This document shows, in pieces, positions 23,657 through 35,717 of a DNA stretch of 64,000 bases. Under the pieces are notes generated by a model. That model saw only the letters and a list, made by a program, of their open reading frames with translations. It made no database searches and was not told the origin of the DNA. Numbering within the stretch: position 1 is the stretch's first letter; every line of letters begins with the position of its first letter. Made by a program: the position numbers and the translations under genes. The DNA lies in NCBI RefSeq assembly GCF_000237925.1, contig NC_031502.1:36953612-37017611 (forward strand), given 5' to 3'. The DNA is from Schistosoma mansoni. Taxonomy: Eukaryota > Platyhelminthes > Trematoda > Strigeidida > Schistosomatidae.

Positions 23657-26600
23657 TCACCAACTGAACAAAACAAGAGGCAATAAACCTAGAAGACAAC
23701 CAATAGTAATGCCAACGATCCGTCCCTAAAAAATAAAGGAACACATTTTATGAATGCTGATAATCAGCCTCAATTTCAATTACGAATACCTAAAGCTCAA
23801 ACTAATTTGAAGTATTTTGCTACCACAAGATTACTTATTGTAATGTTGGAAATTTAGCACGTCCGTCGCAGTAATAACACATGTTAACAGTCTAAAGAAG
23901 ACAAATTATCCATCAAAAGAAAAAGATACTACACTTTATGAGAAACTTAGATCGATAATACAATCAGAAAGCACTGGTTTAACCAAGTTTTACCGTTTGT
24001 GGGGTCTAAAACCTGATTACCATATAAATTCATACACAAAGTATGAGCAGGAAGTAGTGTGCACTGAACTATATCCCTATGACACATGCAAAGCTGGTGG
24101 AAATTAGCAAGATGTATAGAGGAGTAAAAGTAGTATTGGTGTCTATGACATGTTTCAAAAAGAAATAAATCTGAAAAATAAGAAGTATCCAATAATGTTA
24201 AATTCCAAGATCTAGAAGACGGGAAATGGATGCATCCAACTCATTGTAATCGATTCTAACCCTTGAAGCCAAAATATGTCATTGACATGGGATTTAGTTG
24301 TTGTTATTTGACTCACCTATCTATATTAAGAAACCTTCATGTACGTAGAACCTTATGTATAGTGTTCTTAAGATTCGATGTGGATTGAATTTCACAATAA
24401 TTCGGAGAAGCAACGCAGACTAATGGCACACGGCTTCAATAATTTTGCATTCACAACCCTATAGATTTACTTGGTTAGGTAGGATACCTTGCAATAAAAC
24501 AACCTAGTTGTCACTGGATTTTGTGTACGGTTTGTGGACACGCTATGGGCTTTTTCACTAAAAATTACCTTAGAGTTGATAAAGAATAAAGTCTTCGGAT
24601 AATTATTGTTCTCACAAATACATTTGTTACTGAGTAGTCATTTTTTATGAATCATTATATGAACCTGTAAATGACAGATACAGCGATCCGCCTGATAGTA
24701 TATCGGACCCAGTATTTGTAATAAATTCAAGTTTACAAATAAATAAAGAGGGTCACAATAATTCATTCCTAAAAACGATGGCTGCTAAAGATATTTTACC
24801 GAAAGTTCTACAGCTACGTTGTTCTTAATCTAGAACTGATCATAGAAATTTCAAAAACTTGCATTGTCTAGTCATTATGCGTAATAAAATTTTTATAAGT
24901 CCCAACAATTACCACATATTATTCATAAAATGACTTTTTCGACTAGCTTTCCATGAAGCAATTGAAAAACGAAATTTCCTGTTCACAGCTTTTATCGTTT
25001 TTCTATTGAGCTTAAAATGCCATACCAATTTGACCATTCTCCTCACTGAGGTACATAATGTAAGACTACCCGACCAACAGATTCATTGCAAAACATCCCA
25101 GAGTCTACGTCCTTAAGAATTTTAACACTGAGTCAACTGTTGCCATGACGAAGGGACCATGGAAACTTAATTCAATCCAGTTTTTTTAGAACAGGAACTC
25201 GTCTTTTAGCTGATAGTCCAGAAATAAATAAACCCTTACAGAATTCTTTGGTTTAAGCTACATTCCAGAGAAAACCTATGAGTACTACAAGAAGAAAGTT
25301 CTTGGCTTTGCTTAGTAGTCTTGGATAAATAGCCTATATCATATACCTATAGTCAACATTGTTAAAACGATCGATTTACCATATTTGATAGAAAAACGAA
25401 TGACAAAAACTGATGGATTATGTGTTTATAACGTGTGAATTAAAGGTGTCGAAGTTACATAATAAATTCGTATTCTTTACGGTTGCAAAGAGTACCACAC
25501 TTTTGTGACCGGTGATTTCCAAATGGATAAAAGGTGGAGTAAGAAAGTATCACAAAACAAGCATCAACAAATGTGGCAGTTATGATGATAATCATGAGTC
25601 TGGGCGGGGGTTTCTGTTGAACTTATTTCTGGATTCCCTGATATTTTATGCAAACAACGAACACTAAATGCAACCTAGCGACCAAATAAACATTCGGGAT
25701 TGGGGGTAAACCGGTTTGAAAAGGTTAGTAATAATACCCAGTAGCTAAGAAAAAAGTATGATGAGGTGTGAGCCTGAAACTCAATAGTTGAAGGTGCAGT
25801 GTTTTAAACACCGCGGTATAAGTTTGCACCCGACACACGTATTGATTTTAACTAACATGTGTTTATTAACGAGCTTGAAAACAACACTTGAAAAACATGA
25901 TGTACGTGAATGCTGTAATTAAAACTAAAACTAACTTACTATTGCTATAGACCAACGAACTGAACTGCTGGCTAGTTGGGATGCAGACAATGGGGGAACG
26001 GAAATACCAATTTTTTCCATGAACTTTTCAACGTAGCCGACAAGCCTGTTATAATAGTGGAGACATTTTCCTCTTTTATTTGAATGTTATTGGAGTAAAC
26101 AGGTCTAAAGTAGACTCACACGTAATAAAATAAGTTTATACATGCCTGGTGTTTTGTTATTACATCTAGAAGGGTAAAGGCTGTGTTGATATTTGGAGAG
26201 GACTAAAATACACTCACACTGGAAGTATGCTACGTAAGCAAATTATGGTAAAAGCCCTCATAAATTATAAATACTTAGTTTAGATATTCAGCTGAAATGT
26301 TTACAAATAGTATTACCCTCTGAATTTTAGCTGTGAATAATTTAATGAGAACACGTATTTATCCTATATATAATACGCTGGAAAGTTATTTCTGATATTC
26401 AACAGACGATTTAAAATTTGCGTTATAAATAGGCTCTTGGAATCACCTATCACAAACCATTTATGTTTACAGGGTTGGAATTAACCACCACATCTAGGTT
26501 CAAATAGTTCATTCGATTGGTAAAACTTAATTAACACAACTGACTCATGTGAAAAAGTCAGAACTTTTTAGATTCATAAGCCCCTTTCTTTTAATTATAA

Positions 26601-27966
26601 TTCCAAGAAAACCTTAAGATGCGTTAGTAGCTAGACGCATTAGTTGACGGCCAGCAATTTTAGCACCAAGATTTTATATTTCTTGTAAATTGATATAATG
26701 ACAAGTACCCTAAGACATTGCACAACACATAAGTGTGGTGATACTATGTTAGTGATACATTTTTAAGTGCAGATAGATGGATCGAAAATGTCTAGAAACC
26801 ATAAAAATGCTTAAGTTAGCAAGCAACTTTGAAATCAAACTCATTATTTTTCTATTTTCAGCAACAACTTGAGAATTACAAAACCCACAAAATACATCAT
26901 CCGTGAAGAGAAATTCGGTGGCTTTAAGAGCAGAAATGCTCAAGACCATAAATATTGGTTTCTTACTTAAATTCAGCAAGATACCTGTTTCCTCGAATTA
27001 CCCGAGCTACCTCCAACCTAAATAACTGACACCATTTAAATGCGAAACGTAGGGACGTTTTACAGCCTTCCGTAAATCGAGTTGAAAAAATACAATGGAT
27101 TGTATCTCCAGCCAAACAAAAAAGTAACACAGTAAACTCATTCCAATATTTTTAAACAACTCAAATTAGTTGCAATCGACGTTTCACTGAATTACCTTGA
27201 TTTCTCTAGCTTCAGTGCTCACAGCCAGACTCTTACTGACTAAAATAAAGGGGTATTTTTACTGGTTTAGAGGGTGAAAAGTCAAAATTTTCAATTATTA
27301 AGGAACTAATTTACGAGATAAATGAACCCAGATACTGGATGCATGCTGAGAGGTGAGTTCAGGGGCGTATCCCGATCACTTGTGATTACAAACTCACCCT
27401 ATGCCAAAAAGATCAGAAACAAGATTCCCTAGACCGGCAGCTAAAAACATGAAAATTATCAGAAATGTGGGTACCAGCCATTGTCGAAATTCCCAAGAAT
27501 GTTGCGAATTGCACATCAATATACTCCCCCTATGCCAAGACAACGATTAGAAGTGAAAGCTTTTAAATTTCACTTACAGCCACTATCATAATTGCATTAT
27601 CCAGGAAACCAAATCCTATGAAAGGGAGACAGTTACCTATAAAAACTAAAATACGATACATATTATGTTCTTTCGCGTAGACTCACCACACTTGAGCTGC
27701 GCATATGTCAAATGAGCTACCTGAACTTGTTGTGTACTCATTGAGGAGTCCGGCTTTTCCTTGATGCATTTGGATAATTCTTGATACAGGAGCATTTTGT
27801 CACTTGGTGACAATTTACTAATAATTCTGTTAATCGATAGGTTTTCGGACCGTCGATTGAAACTTCCACATAACGGAGAACACTGAACAAAGAGGCTTCT
27901 ATTTACATAGGTCAAAACCCTTCTTCCAGGACAGACCAAGCTTCTGAACCCAAACATGTACCGCAC
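23657..27966 (-). CDS. TMEM65: TMEM65 homologue, mitochondrial inner-membrane protein
   Basis: Minus-strand exons in gene order: 27966-27687, 27636-27578, 27529-27475, 27440-27398, 27229-27196, then the last exon 23725-23657 (TGA). Phases match through exon 5. In vertebrates TMEM65 is an inner-mitochondrial-membrane protein linked to ion transport and respiration, also reported at cardiac intercalated discs. The N-terminus is basic and Ser-rich, as for an import presequence. Then come the family hallmarks LPFIGFGFLDNAIMIVAGEY, GISTMAAAGLGNLVSDLFGIG and the C-terminal helix GRIVGITIGCLLGLLPLVLF. The stretch equal to human LTPKQVDMWQTRLSTHLGK was not found, so at least one exon between 23730 and 27190 is missing from this model. 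The small fifth exon (34 bases) is the least sure. A CR1 LINE lies about 165 bases upstream of the start, in the same orientation. Confidence 0.85.
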
Positions 27967-28017
27967 CTACCAATTTCTAGACATCGTTGTTCAACAAACA
28001 AATGGTTCAAATGGTTG

Positions 28018-28092
28018 AGGACGGAATAGAAGAAGCTTTCGCTTAACGGGCTTCCGTGTCTGATAGCAGTGGATCACCAATACCTCCAGGCA
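28018..28092 (+). repeat. Short repeat, partner of 32208-32290
   Basis: A segment beginning GGAATAGAAGAAGCTTTCGC and running to GGCAAGAAC aligns with 32208-32290 at roughly 75% identity by eye. The two copies bracket the CR1 LINE and the AT-rich block behind it. The family is not recognised. Confidence 0.45.
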
Positions 28093-28129
28093 AGAACCTA
28101 GGTATATGAACGATAATAGAGGGAAAAAA

Positions 28130-30605
28130 AGAATTTGGTAAATCATAATAATATGTTATCCTTAGTCCTTAGGAATAAGTCAAGTTTTCTCTTAAAGGAC
28201 TCCTGGGAGGTCGCTTGGACTAGCTCAGTCGGCAGCGAATTCCAGCACTTGACAACTCTAACGGAGTAGAAGTTGTGTCTGCAGTCTGTTCTGCTATGTA
28301 GGGTCTCCAATTTCTGGGTGTTACCTCTGAGGTTAGTGTTATGACTAAGCTTAAGAAGTTGTTTAAGGGGATGACCAGAAGTATTAAGGATACTATAAGT
28401 CATAAGAAGATCACCTCTAAGACGCCTATACTCTAACGGGTAAAGGTTAAGTGATTTGAGGCGCTCTTCATAAGGTTTGAATTTGAGACCCCGAACTGAT
28501 TTCGTGGCTCGACGTTGTATACGTTCCAGAGTGACCTTATCCTTTTGGAGGGAGGGAGGAAATACTATGTTTCCGTACTCTAAGTGGGGACGAATAAAAC
28601 TGTTGAAGATTATGTGGGAGGTTCTACCGTCAAACTGGCCAAAAATGCGCTTCAATGTTACCAGTGCAAGGTTTGCTTGAGAGGCGTTTTTGTCACAGTT
28701 CGCATACGATTTCAGGTCGTAGGGTACCAACACTCCTAAATCTTTTTCAACTTGGGAAACTTCTAGAGGTGAGTTACCTAAGTTATAACTATAGTCTGCA
28801 ACATGTCTCAGATGGACTACCTTGCACTTTGAAGTGTTGAAGGTAAGTCCGTTGTCGTCTGCCCAACTTTGAAGTCGAGTCAGATCCTCCTGCAGAACTA
28901 GTATATCATTGTGAGTACGTATCTCTCTCCAAAGTTTCACATCATCAGCAAAAAGCAATAAATCAGATGAAACTTGTTGAGGAAGATCGTTAATATAAAT
29001 CAAGAAGAGAAGAGGTCCTAGTATTGAACCCTGGGGACCCCACCAAAACATTCCATAGCCTGAGAGAGAGTGAAGTTAACCCTGACCTTAAAATGTCGGT
29101 TTTCTAGGTATGAAGTGATCCAGTCAATTAAAGGGGGTTTTATACCCAATCGTCCAAGCTTCTTGATAAGACATGCATGGTTGACCCTATCAAAAGCTTT
29201 TGAGAAGTCCAGGTAAATGACGTCAACCTTCCCCTTGCGATCAAGGATGGTTGTCCATTTATCCACCGCAGTCAGCAGGTTGGTCGTACAAGAATGACCT
29301 TTTCTGAAACCATGCTGTTGAGGCGAGAAGAACTTTGAGGATGATAAGTGTTCTAGTATGCCGTCGAATACTAGGGATTCCATAATTTTTGAAGGTATGG
29401 AGAGAAGGGCCACTGGTCGGTAGCTTGAGGGTTCACTGCGTCGACCTCCTTTGAAAATTGGTGTGATGTGGGCCAGCTTCCATATTTCCGGTAGTTTGCC
29501 TCTGCTTAGCGAGTGTGCAAACATCACGCTAAGTGGTGTCGCCAGGATTGAAGCTGCTTCCCTCAATACGGCGGAATGAACCATGTCCGGACCAGGAGAA
29601 GTGTCTTTTTTTAGGTTCTGCAGTTTACGGAGCACCAAGTCAGCACTCAGGTCCACTTCGGAAAGTCCTGTACAGGTGCAGGTGAAGCTTTCGTCAGTAT
29701 GGTTGATGTGGGTCAGTTGGAATGTCCGGGAGTAATGTTCAGCCAAAAGGTTAGCGGCATCACTGTCGTTGTTGGTCGGGCCATTAGGACCAAGCAGTTG
29801 GGAAACTCCAGTTTTGCCTTGTCGAAGAGAAGCTGCATAACTGAACAAGCTTTTCGGATTGGAGACGAATCTATCGATAAGCTTGGTCTGGAACTGAAGC
29901 CTGTCTTCTCTTATTGCCTTTGTGCATGTGTTCCTTATATGTTTGTATTGCCTGTACGCGCCGTTGTTATCCGTTCGTTTATATTCAGCCCAACAGTGCC
30001 TTTTGCGGCTTAGCAAACGACGAGTGCGGTTCTTGATGATTGCAGGTTGCTTGTAGCTTTTTGGGACCATTTTAGGAACTGAATGCTCAGTAGCACATAA
30101 GATCGTGTGCAGTAAAAAATCCCAATGAGCATCCACTTCAATTTCAGGGCGAACATTCCAATCCACCTGTTGAAGATAGTCCTGTAAAGCTAACACATTC
30201 AACCGTTTGAAGTTCCAGCGCTTGTTGCTAGTAGGATATCGTAGCTCCGTCTTGCTGACAAAGCTGAATGATAAGACGGCGTGATCACTTTTGCCCAGGG
30301 GAGCCAGGATTGAGAGGTCGTCAACTAGGAATTCTTCGTTTGTGAATACCCAGTCTAAGCGTGACGGCGTCTGACTGTTTCTCCAACGGGTTGCCGACTT
30401 CACATTTTCAAATAATCCCAGGTCGCCGATAAGGTTGAAGAACAGAGCTTCAGTAGAGTTGGCACCACCAATGTATGTATGTTCCACGAAGTTGATTCTA
30501 GGGAGATTGAAATCCCCTAGAATCAGGATATGAGAGAATCCAAGACGCGTAGAGCGATATCTAATGTCTAAAGGGCGAGCTTTATAGACCTTTTTTATAT
30601 CTTGT
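28130..30605 (-). mobile_element. CR1-like LINE (SR1-type), 5'-truncated, nearly intact RT
   Basis: On the minus strand the sequence begins inside the apurinic endonuclease domain (LILGDFNLPRINFV near 30520-30480, then SDHAVLSF). It runs through a linker into reverse transcriptase: SSYRPVALLSIPSKIMESL, HGFRKGHSC, VIYLDFSKAFDRVNHACLIK (catalytic Asp), PQGSILGPLLFLIYINDLP, LLLFADDVKLW (catalytic pair), then the C-terminal part ending DNILL and TGA at about 28143. Only one frameshift breaks it: a missing C in the run at about 29036-29041, where VPQGS is expected. That could be a real mutation or a homopolymer sequencing error. The 5' third (ORF1, start of endonuclease) is missing, as is usual for LINE insertions. 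Confidence 0.88.
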
Positions 30606-33600
30606 GACCTAAGTGAGTACTTTGTTTCAGGATACTAGGCTTTTGTATACCATATCTATCACAACATTAGGCAAGAGGTCGTTTGGTTGCAATGTAAACA
30701 GTAATGGGGAGAAAATTCGAGTGCTAAGAAAAAACGGTTGTTTCAACGACTGAATGATTAGCTAATTTAATTAACCAATAATGCAGACAATGTGAGAAGA
30801 CCGAGGTGCAAAAATAAAAAGGGAGACAAATATGACAATGAGCGAGATAGGAATAATCCTGTGATATATACTGATGTTAACAGCGGATAAATTATGAAAC
30901 ATGCATCAGGTAAAACTAGTCAGATTTAGAGATGTTTGTATGGCCTGTGAATTGTCACTGGAGCCTAACCAAATCATCCGGCAGTCGACTAACTCAATGT
31001 CGAACAGTTCACCAGTCCTCGTTAAGGTCAATGACAATCAACGAGAATCAGTTAATCCCACGTCACGGACTGGCCCATGTAGTTGTGGTCGTACTGTCTT
31101 ACTAATATATTTCACCAATAGCTTCCTTTGTGTTATACAGTCTTCAAAGCAGTCACAGTACCTTGAAACGACAAGAGTAATCCACGTTAGATGCTGCCCA
31201 AGGGGTACGACTTCGAAGTTGTCTGATTCGTCACATCATTCCCGTCTAACTCCAGTAGACACCCAATCATTACAAGCAGATCATCTGTTTTAGTGATCTA
31301 AATGTAAATCAATGTGCGAGTATGGGTTTCTCAAGTCACACCTCGAATCTTCACACTGAAGAAACTGTGGTCATTTTGAGTAGGAAGAGATTCTCAATAA
31401 GAGCAACTACGAGTGCAGAAGAGAAGGAGAGCACCTAAGGTTTCATTCGCTGGTGTGCAGCTTTCTGAGGGTCGCCTCGGGGAGCATAGTGGTGAGGTTC
31501 AATTGAGGTCTCTGTGGCCATTTCATATGACTTCAATTAGGATAATGACGTTATCGAAATATGAATCCCAAATACCCTCCTACATAATTATTGACTAAAT
31601 TCACACTAGAGAATAACGGAATAAAATGAGTGAAATACGAGAATGATTGGAGAATACATTTGTCTCGTAAACTCGTTGATCCAGGCCGACATTCAGAATA
31701 AGAGGCGAGGAAGAAAAGCGAAGCGAGAAGGCATGTGGGCCAACTCGATTTCATCAAACGTGACTCGATATTTATAGACAGCTTATGAATAAAGTGAGCA
31801 ATCAACAAATGCTCGTATAAAAATTCAAGGTTAATGAGCGACTAATTCATAAGATTAAAACGTGACTCAAAATGAATGGTTAGACAGGTTTGTCTGGAAG
31901 CCAGGATGACTCATTTGACTTGGCATAGTACCAGGCTCTATGGTATGTTTGTGTTAAAGTGACGCTAGCATGATTCTGTCACCTCGTATAACTTGTAACC
32001 TGTGGCGTTGCAGCTTTTAAGTTATAATAATGATGCCATTGCATATTCCCACTCGTATTTCTGTTTTATGTACTCTACCTCCTCGGTAAAATGTCATGAG
32101 TTCATTGTTCACATAGTCATCTGTAATATCATATGGTCTTTAGATCCAACAGAAAGTACAGTCCACTCATCTTTATTAACGTACTCCTCAGTCCTTCTTC
32201 ACAAATAATTGTGAATGGAACAGAAGCTTTTGCTCGACAGGCCTTCGGGTCTAATAGTAGTAGGTCATCGATGCCTTCAGAAGGAGACTTGAGCACGTTT
32301 TATGAGCAACAGAGAAGTATTGATAAATTATTTTGAGTTACCGTCTTGAGTTGTGACGGAAAAAAATACGCTAAAAATCCCTCCGAAGTGATTTTCTCAC
32401 TGACCCTCAGTACTGCCTTGTACTCCAACTTTTAGTCAGGTCTCTCGTAACAACGTTCTATGTTTCTCAGTCTTCTCTGTCTGGACATTTGTTATTTGAC
32501 TTTGATCAAAGACTCTCCTCCATTGTTTAATTTTGCTGATGCATTTTACCGGCTCACCGACAATAAGATAGTTCCTCACTAAGCCCAGGGTTAGTGCATT
32601 ATTCGGCCGATAATCGTTGAACATTGAATGCAGTATCGAACACTTATTTATTTGATGATTAGCACGCTATTTTATTATTATTATTATCATTAGCTTTATT
32701 CAGTATTATATTTTTGGTACAATATAGAATTTACAGCACAAAGTATTTCAATAAGATTCCGTTTTTTTACTTATTGATCGATCCTGACGATGAATATTGA
32801 GTAATCGCCAGTTAGAAGTTGACAGTTCAGTCAATCGACATCCAAATAATGTACATTCTTTTCGCTGCATGAAAATTGCCAGCAACGACGATACTTCTGA
32901 GCCTTTTGTAACTTGTACAACGAAAACTTGCAAACTTTTCAGAAACGCACCTGAATATGTTATGCAGTTTACAGCCATAATGATGTATTAAAGCGAACGA
33001 AATTAGATATATTGTTAAAATATCTAGACGACAGGAACTGTCAGCTCACATGTTCAAGCAGACCGCTTTTTGTACTAGAGAAACCTTTTACATTATTGAA
33101 TAGGTTGTGCCGTTTGACGTTCTTTGTACTTTTGGTATAATTTGTTTTCTTTCTTAAATTCGAATTCGGTTAGACTAAGCAGAGTTTGTGCTTTGATATA
33201 ATCTAGTGAAAGTCACTTAAAAACGATTTGTACGCTTTACAGTATAACATACTTTTGTTTAACCAATCAAAGTTCGGTTCGCTAGCTGTGTGTTTGGATC
33301 AACTGCTGGAAATCGGTTGTTAATTAAGTTTTTTACCAAGTTGGTAGTGGGATGTCACGAACCAACGGTATTGATGCGAACTTATTCATGCGAAATACCT
33401 CTTTAAACCATGTTAAAAAAAGCTGAATTGGCTCCATGTCCTACCGATTAAACCTATTACAAGCAAACTTGACAATTGGCTAAAAACGAAGCCCACTCCA
33501 TACCCTATAAAATCTGAAAACAAAAAAGAGAGTTCAAACAGCTTCAAAAAAGGGAGACAGCCATTTGTATCGGAATACTGTTTTCATCACTTTATTTTAT

Positions 33601-33790
33601 AAATACACATAATCCCATACTTCTTTCTGAACTACCTTCATTTATACAGTACCTTATCCACTCATACCTTGTTCACACTTAGCTTTATTTAACACATTAG
33701 TATGCTCTTACCTAATAAGGACTTCAGTAACAGACAAATAGACTATATGATTATACCTTAACTATTCCTCCATGAATATTGTGTACTCTG
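30606..33790. other. Intergenic stretch, repeat scraps only
   Basis: It contains the 32208-32290 short repeat and an LTR-like scrap at 31590-31850. The 130-codon open frame at 30901-31293 has no recognisable domain, no splice context and uneven composition, so I do not call it a gene. Confidence 0.45.
31590..31850 (-). repeat. LTR-like fossil, family C copy 1
   Basis: Minus strand: a TATAAATAT box, then an ATGAAATCGAGTTGG segment and a run rich in CTTCGC, aligned with 57430-57720 and 61985-62400. The three copies are well diverged, so an old family. No internal coding region is attached here. The LTR nature is inferred from the TATA box and from solo copies. Confidence 0.4.
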
Positions 33791-33809
33791 CTTTTCTCCT
33801 TCCTTTTTT

Positions 33810-33965
33810 TTACACCTTTTTCAGCCCCCTGGGGACACCCCACCGAAAACAGATATGGCTTCGTCCTACACCGCTATTAAAGCCTCAGATATTCCGGAGA
33901 GATATAAGGACGAAGCTTCTAAAAGCCCCCAACTTCGCATGAATACATTCTCGACCATCAACTGA
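33810..33965 (+). other. Short open stretch of unknown origin
   Basis: After TTTTTCAG the plus strand reads PPGDTPPKTDMASSYTAIK and continues ASDIPERYKDEASKSPQL to a stop, about 48 codons. Composition is more GC-rich than around it. It may be the end of a retroelement or a stray exon; I cannot assign it. Confidence 0.25.
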
Positions 33966-34151
33966 ATGTTGCAACGCAACCTTCATAAATTGCGCCAAAT
34001 GTGATATTGACATGTTTCTTACGAAATCCATTTTCATTCAAATCTTATAAAATATCAACGCAGCTGAGTAATTCTCTACAGTGAAAGTTGTAACTTCTGT
34101 AACAATTTGATCTTGCCTGTAAGCCGGCATGCCTCATGTAACAAAAGACTC

Positions 34152-34860
34152 AAGTCTATTAAATAAAACGGATGAGTTAAATGAAATAAGCCATACAAAT
34201 GACACAAATGATACACAAAACATGGGTATTACTCCAAACCACATGCGAAGGCTTGGCAATATTCGGCTTGTCTTTGTTTAGTAATGACAATTAGACCAGA
34301 ACGTGAGATGTGGCTGCATTTTACCTGTGTTTACTCTTGATAGTATATCATTTGTACACCGAGGAGTTCTCTGGTCGTGATGCATCAACATGGTGCCTAG
34401 TCACACTATCTAATGAATGATATCTGGTCAAAGCCTACTGCCAACAGAGTACCACAAACAGATACGGTAGAGATTAACCCTCTCTTTTCGTCTCGGATAC
34501 ACTTATATCCCATTCTTAAAAGGCTCCAATCTTTCCAAAGTCAACTTTTTTGAACTTGAATACAGTGAAGGGGATGACTCTGCCGGAGCTCTATCTTTCT
34601 ACCTCAGTGAAGAACTAGAATTGTTCGAAAATGTGAGGTACTTCGGACAACAATTTAACTTACTGTAGGGTACGTCTATCTAAGAAAAAAAGCCGGTTAC
34701 AATTGCATTGAGGTTAACTATGATAATTTTATGCAGTCTCTACCTGTTGCGTTCCAAATCTTTACGATACATTCCTATCTTGAGGATCTAAGCCTGTTAA
34801 TAATCTTTGACATATTAACAAGTCCTACTGCAGTGTGATTGCTTCCAGAGTGAATTTGAT
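34152..34860 (+). repeat. Left arm of a 709-base perfect inverted repeat
   Basis: Every base I compared pairs with 39384-38676 (coordinates always sum to 73536, so there are no net indels). The arm itself is a badly decayed piece of CR1-like LINE endonuclease: 34500-34660 aligns loosely with the complement of 30400-30560, including the GDFNLPRINFV region. Both arms share this decay, so they were copied from one another recently. Confidence 0.9.
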
Positions 34861-35717
34861 CCGTAAGTCGATTAGTCGATGTATCTCGCCTGCAGTATCT
34901 ACCTACAACCGTTCAGTGTTGTGCTGAAGCATTCATATGACACAACACTTTTTAGGCTTCACGATTTAGTCTGAATTCAACAGTCGACCATTTATGTACC
35001 TATATTTTGCTGTTTTGTCTCTGCAAGCAAATTTTTATTATGACCCCGAAAAAACTGGTCAAACAAGTATGACGTAATACATTACGTAGCAGTTGACTTG
35101 AGACTAATGATCATGTAAAAAAATACAACCAACTATCAGTTATTGATAGCAAACATCCTTAAACCAAACAAGTGTACGCATCTGTCTCACTAACCGTTTT
35201 GTGAAATAGCTCATGATGTTTAAAAGTTTGTGGAAATTAGTATTCCATGTGATATGAAATCCCAACCGTAGAAAGCAATGAGTAGAAGCACTTTTTCATC
35301 GTAATAATCGCTTCAGCGTTGTCATCCCGCTCATATGATTTTTCCAGAACCTTTTCCATTGATCCCTGGCTATTCTACACTAAACGAGTGTGATCAGTTG
35401 GACAGTATATTCTTCCTGGTTTAGACATTGATACTATTAAGCTAGCCAGTGTCATCAACGAGGACATAATGAAACATGTTTCAGTCTGTGCCAACAAATT
35501 ACGGTTTAAATAAAAACTTAGCATTATGGTAATGAGAAAAAAACCAAACTGAAACACTTAATAAACGTTCAATCAATATATAAAAATAAAATTGCAGAAA
35601 AATAACTTCAAAATATATTGCTTCACAGTTACAACGGCAGCAACTTCACGTCACGGTTATATATGACTTCTTCCCCCCCTTTCCAGTCAAATGACAATAG
35701 TGAGTATGTAACCGTCC

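Noticed and set aside
26867-26935. Minus-strand segment considered as the missing TMEM65 exon
   Set aside because: It has usable AG and GT sites, but its peptide does not match the family segment and the phase is not right for the last exon.
30901-31293. 130-codon open frame on the plus strand
   Set aside because: No recognisable domain, no splice partners, no repeat match and ordinary intergenic composition; most likely chance.
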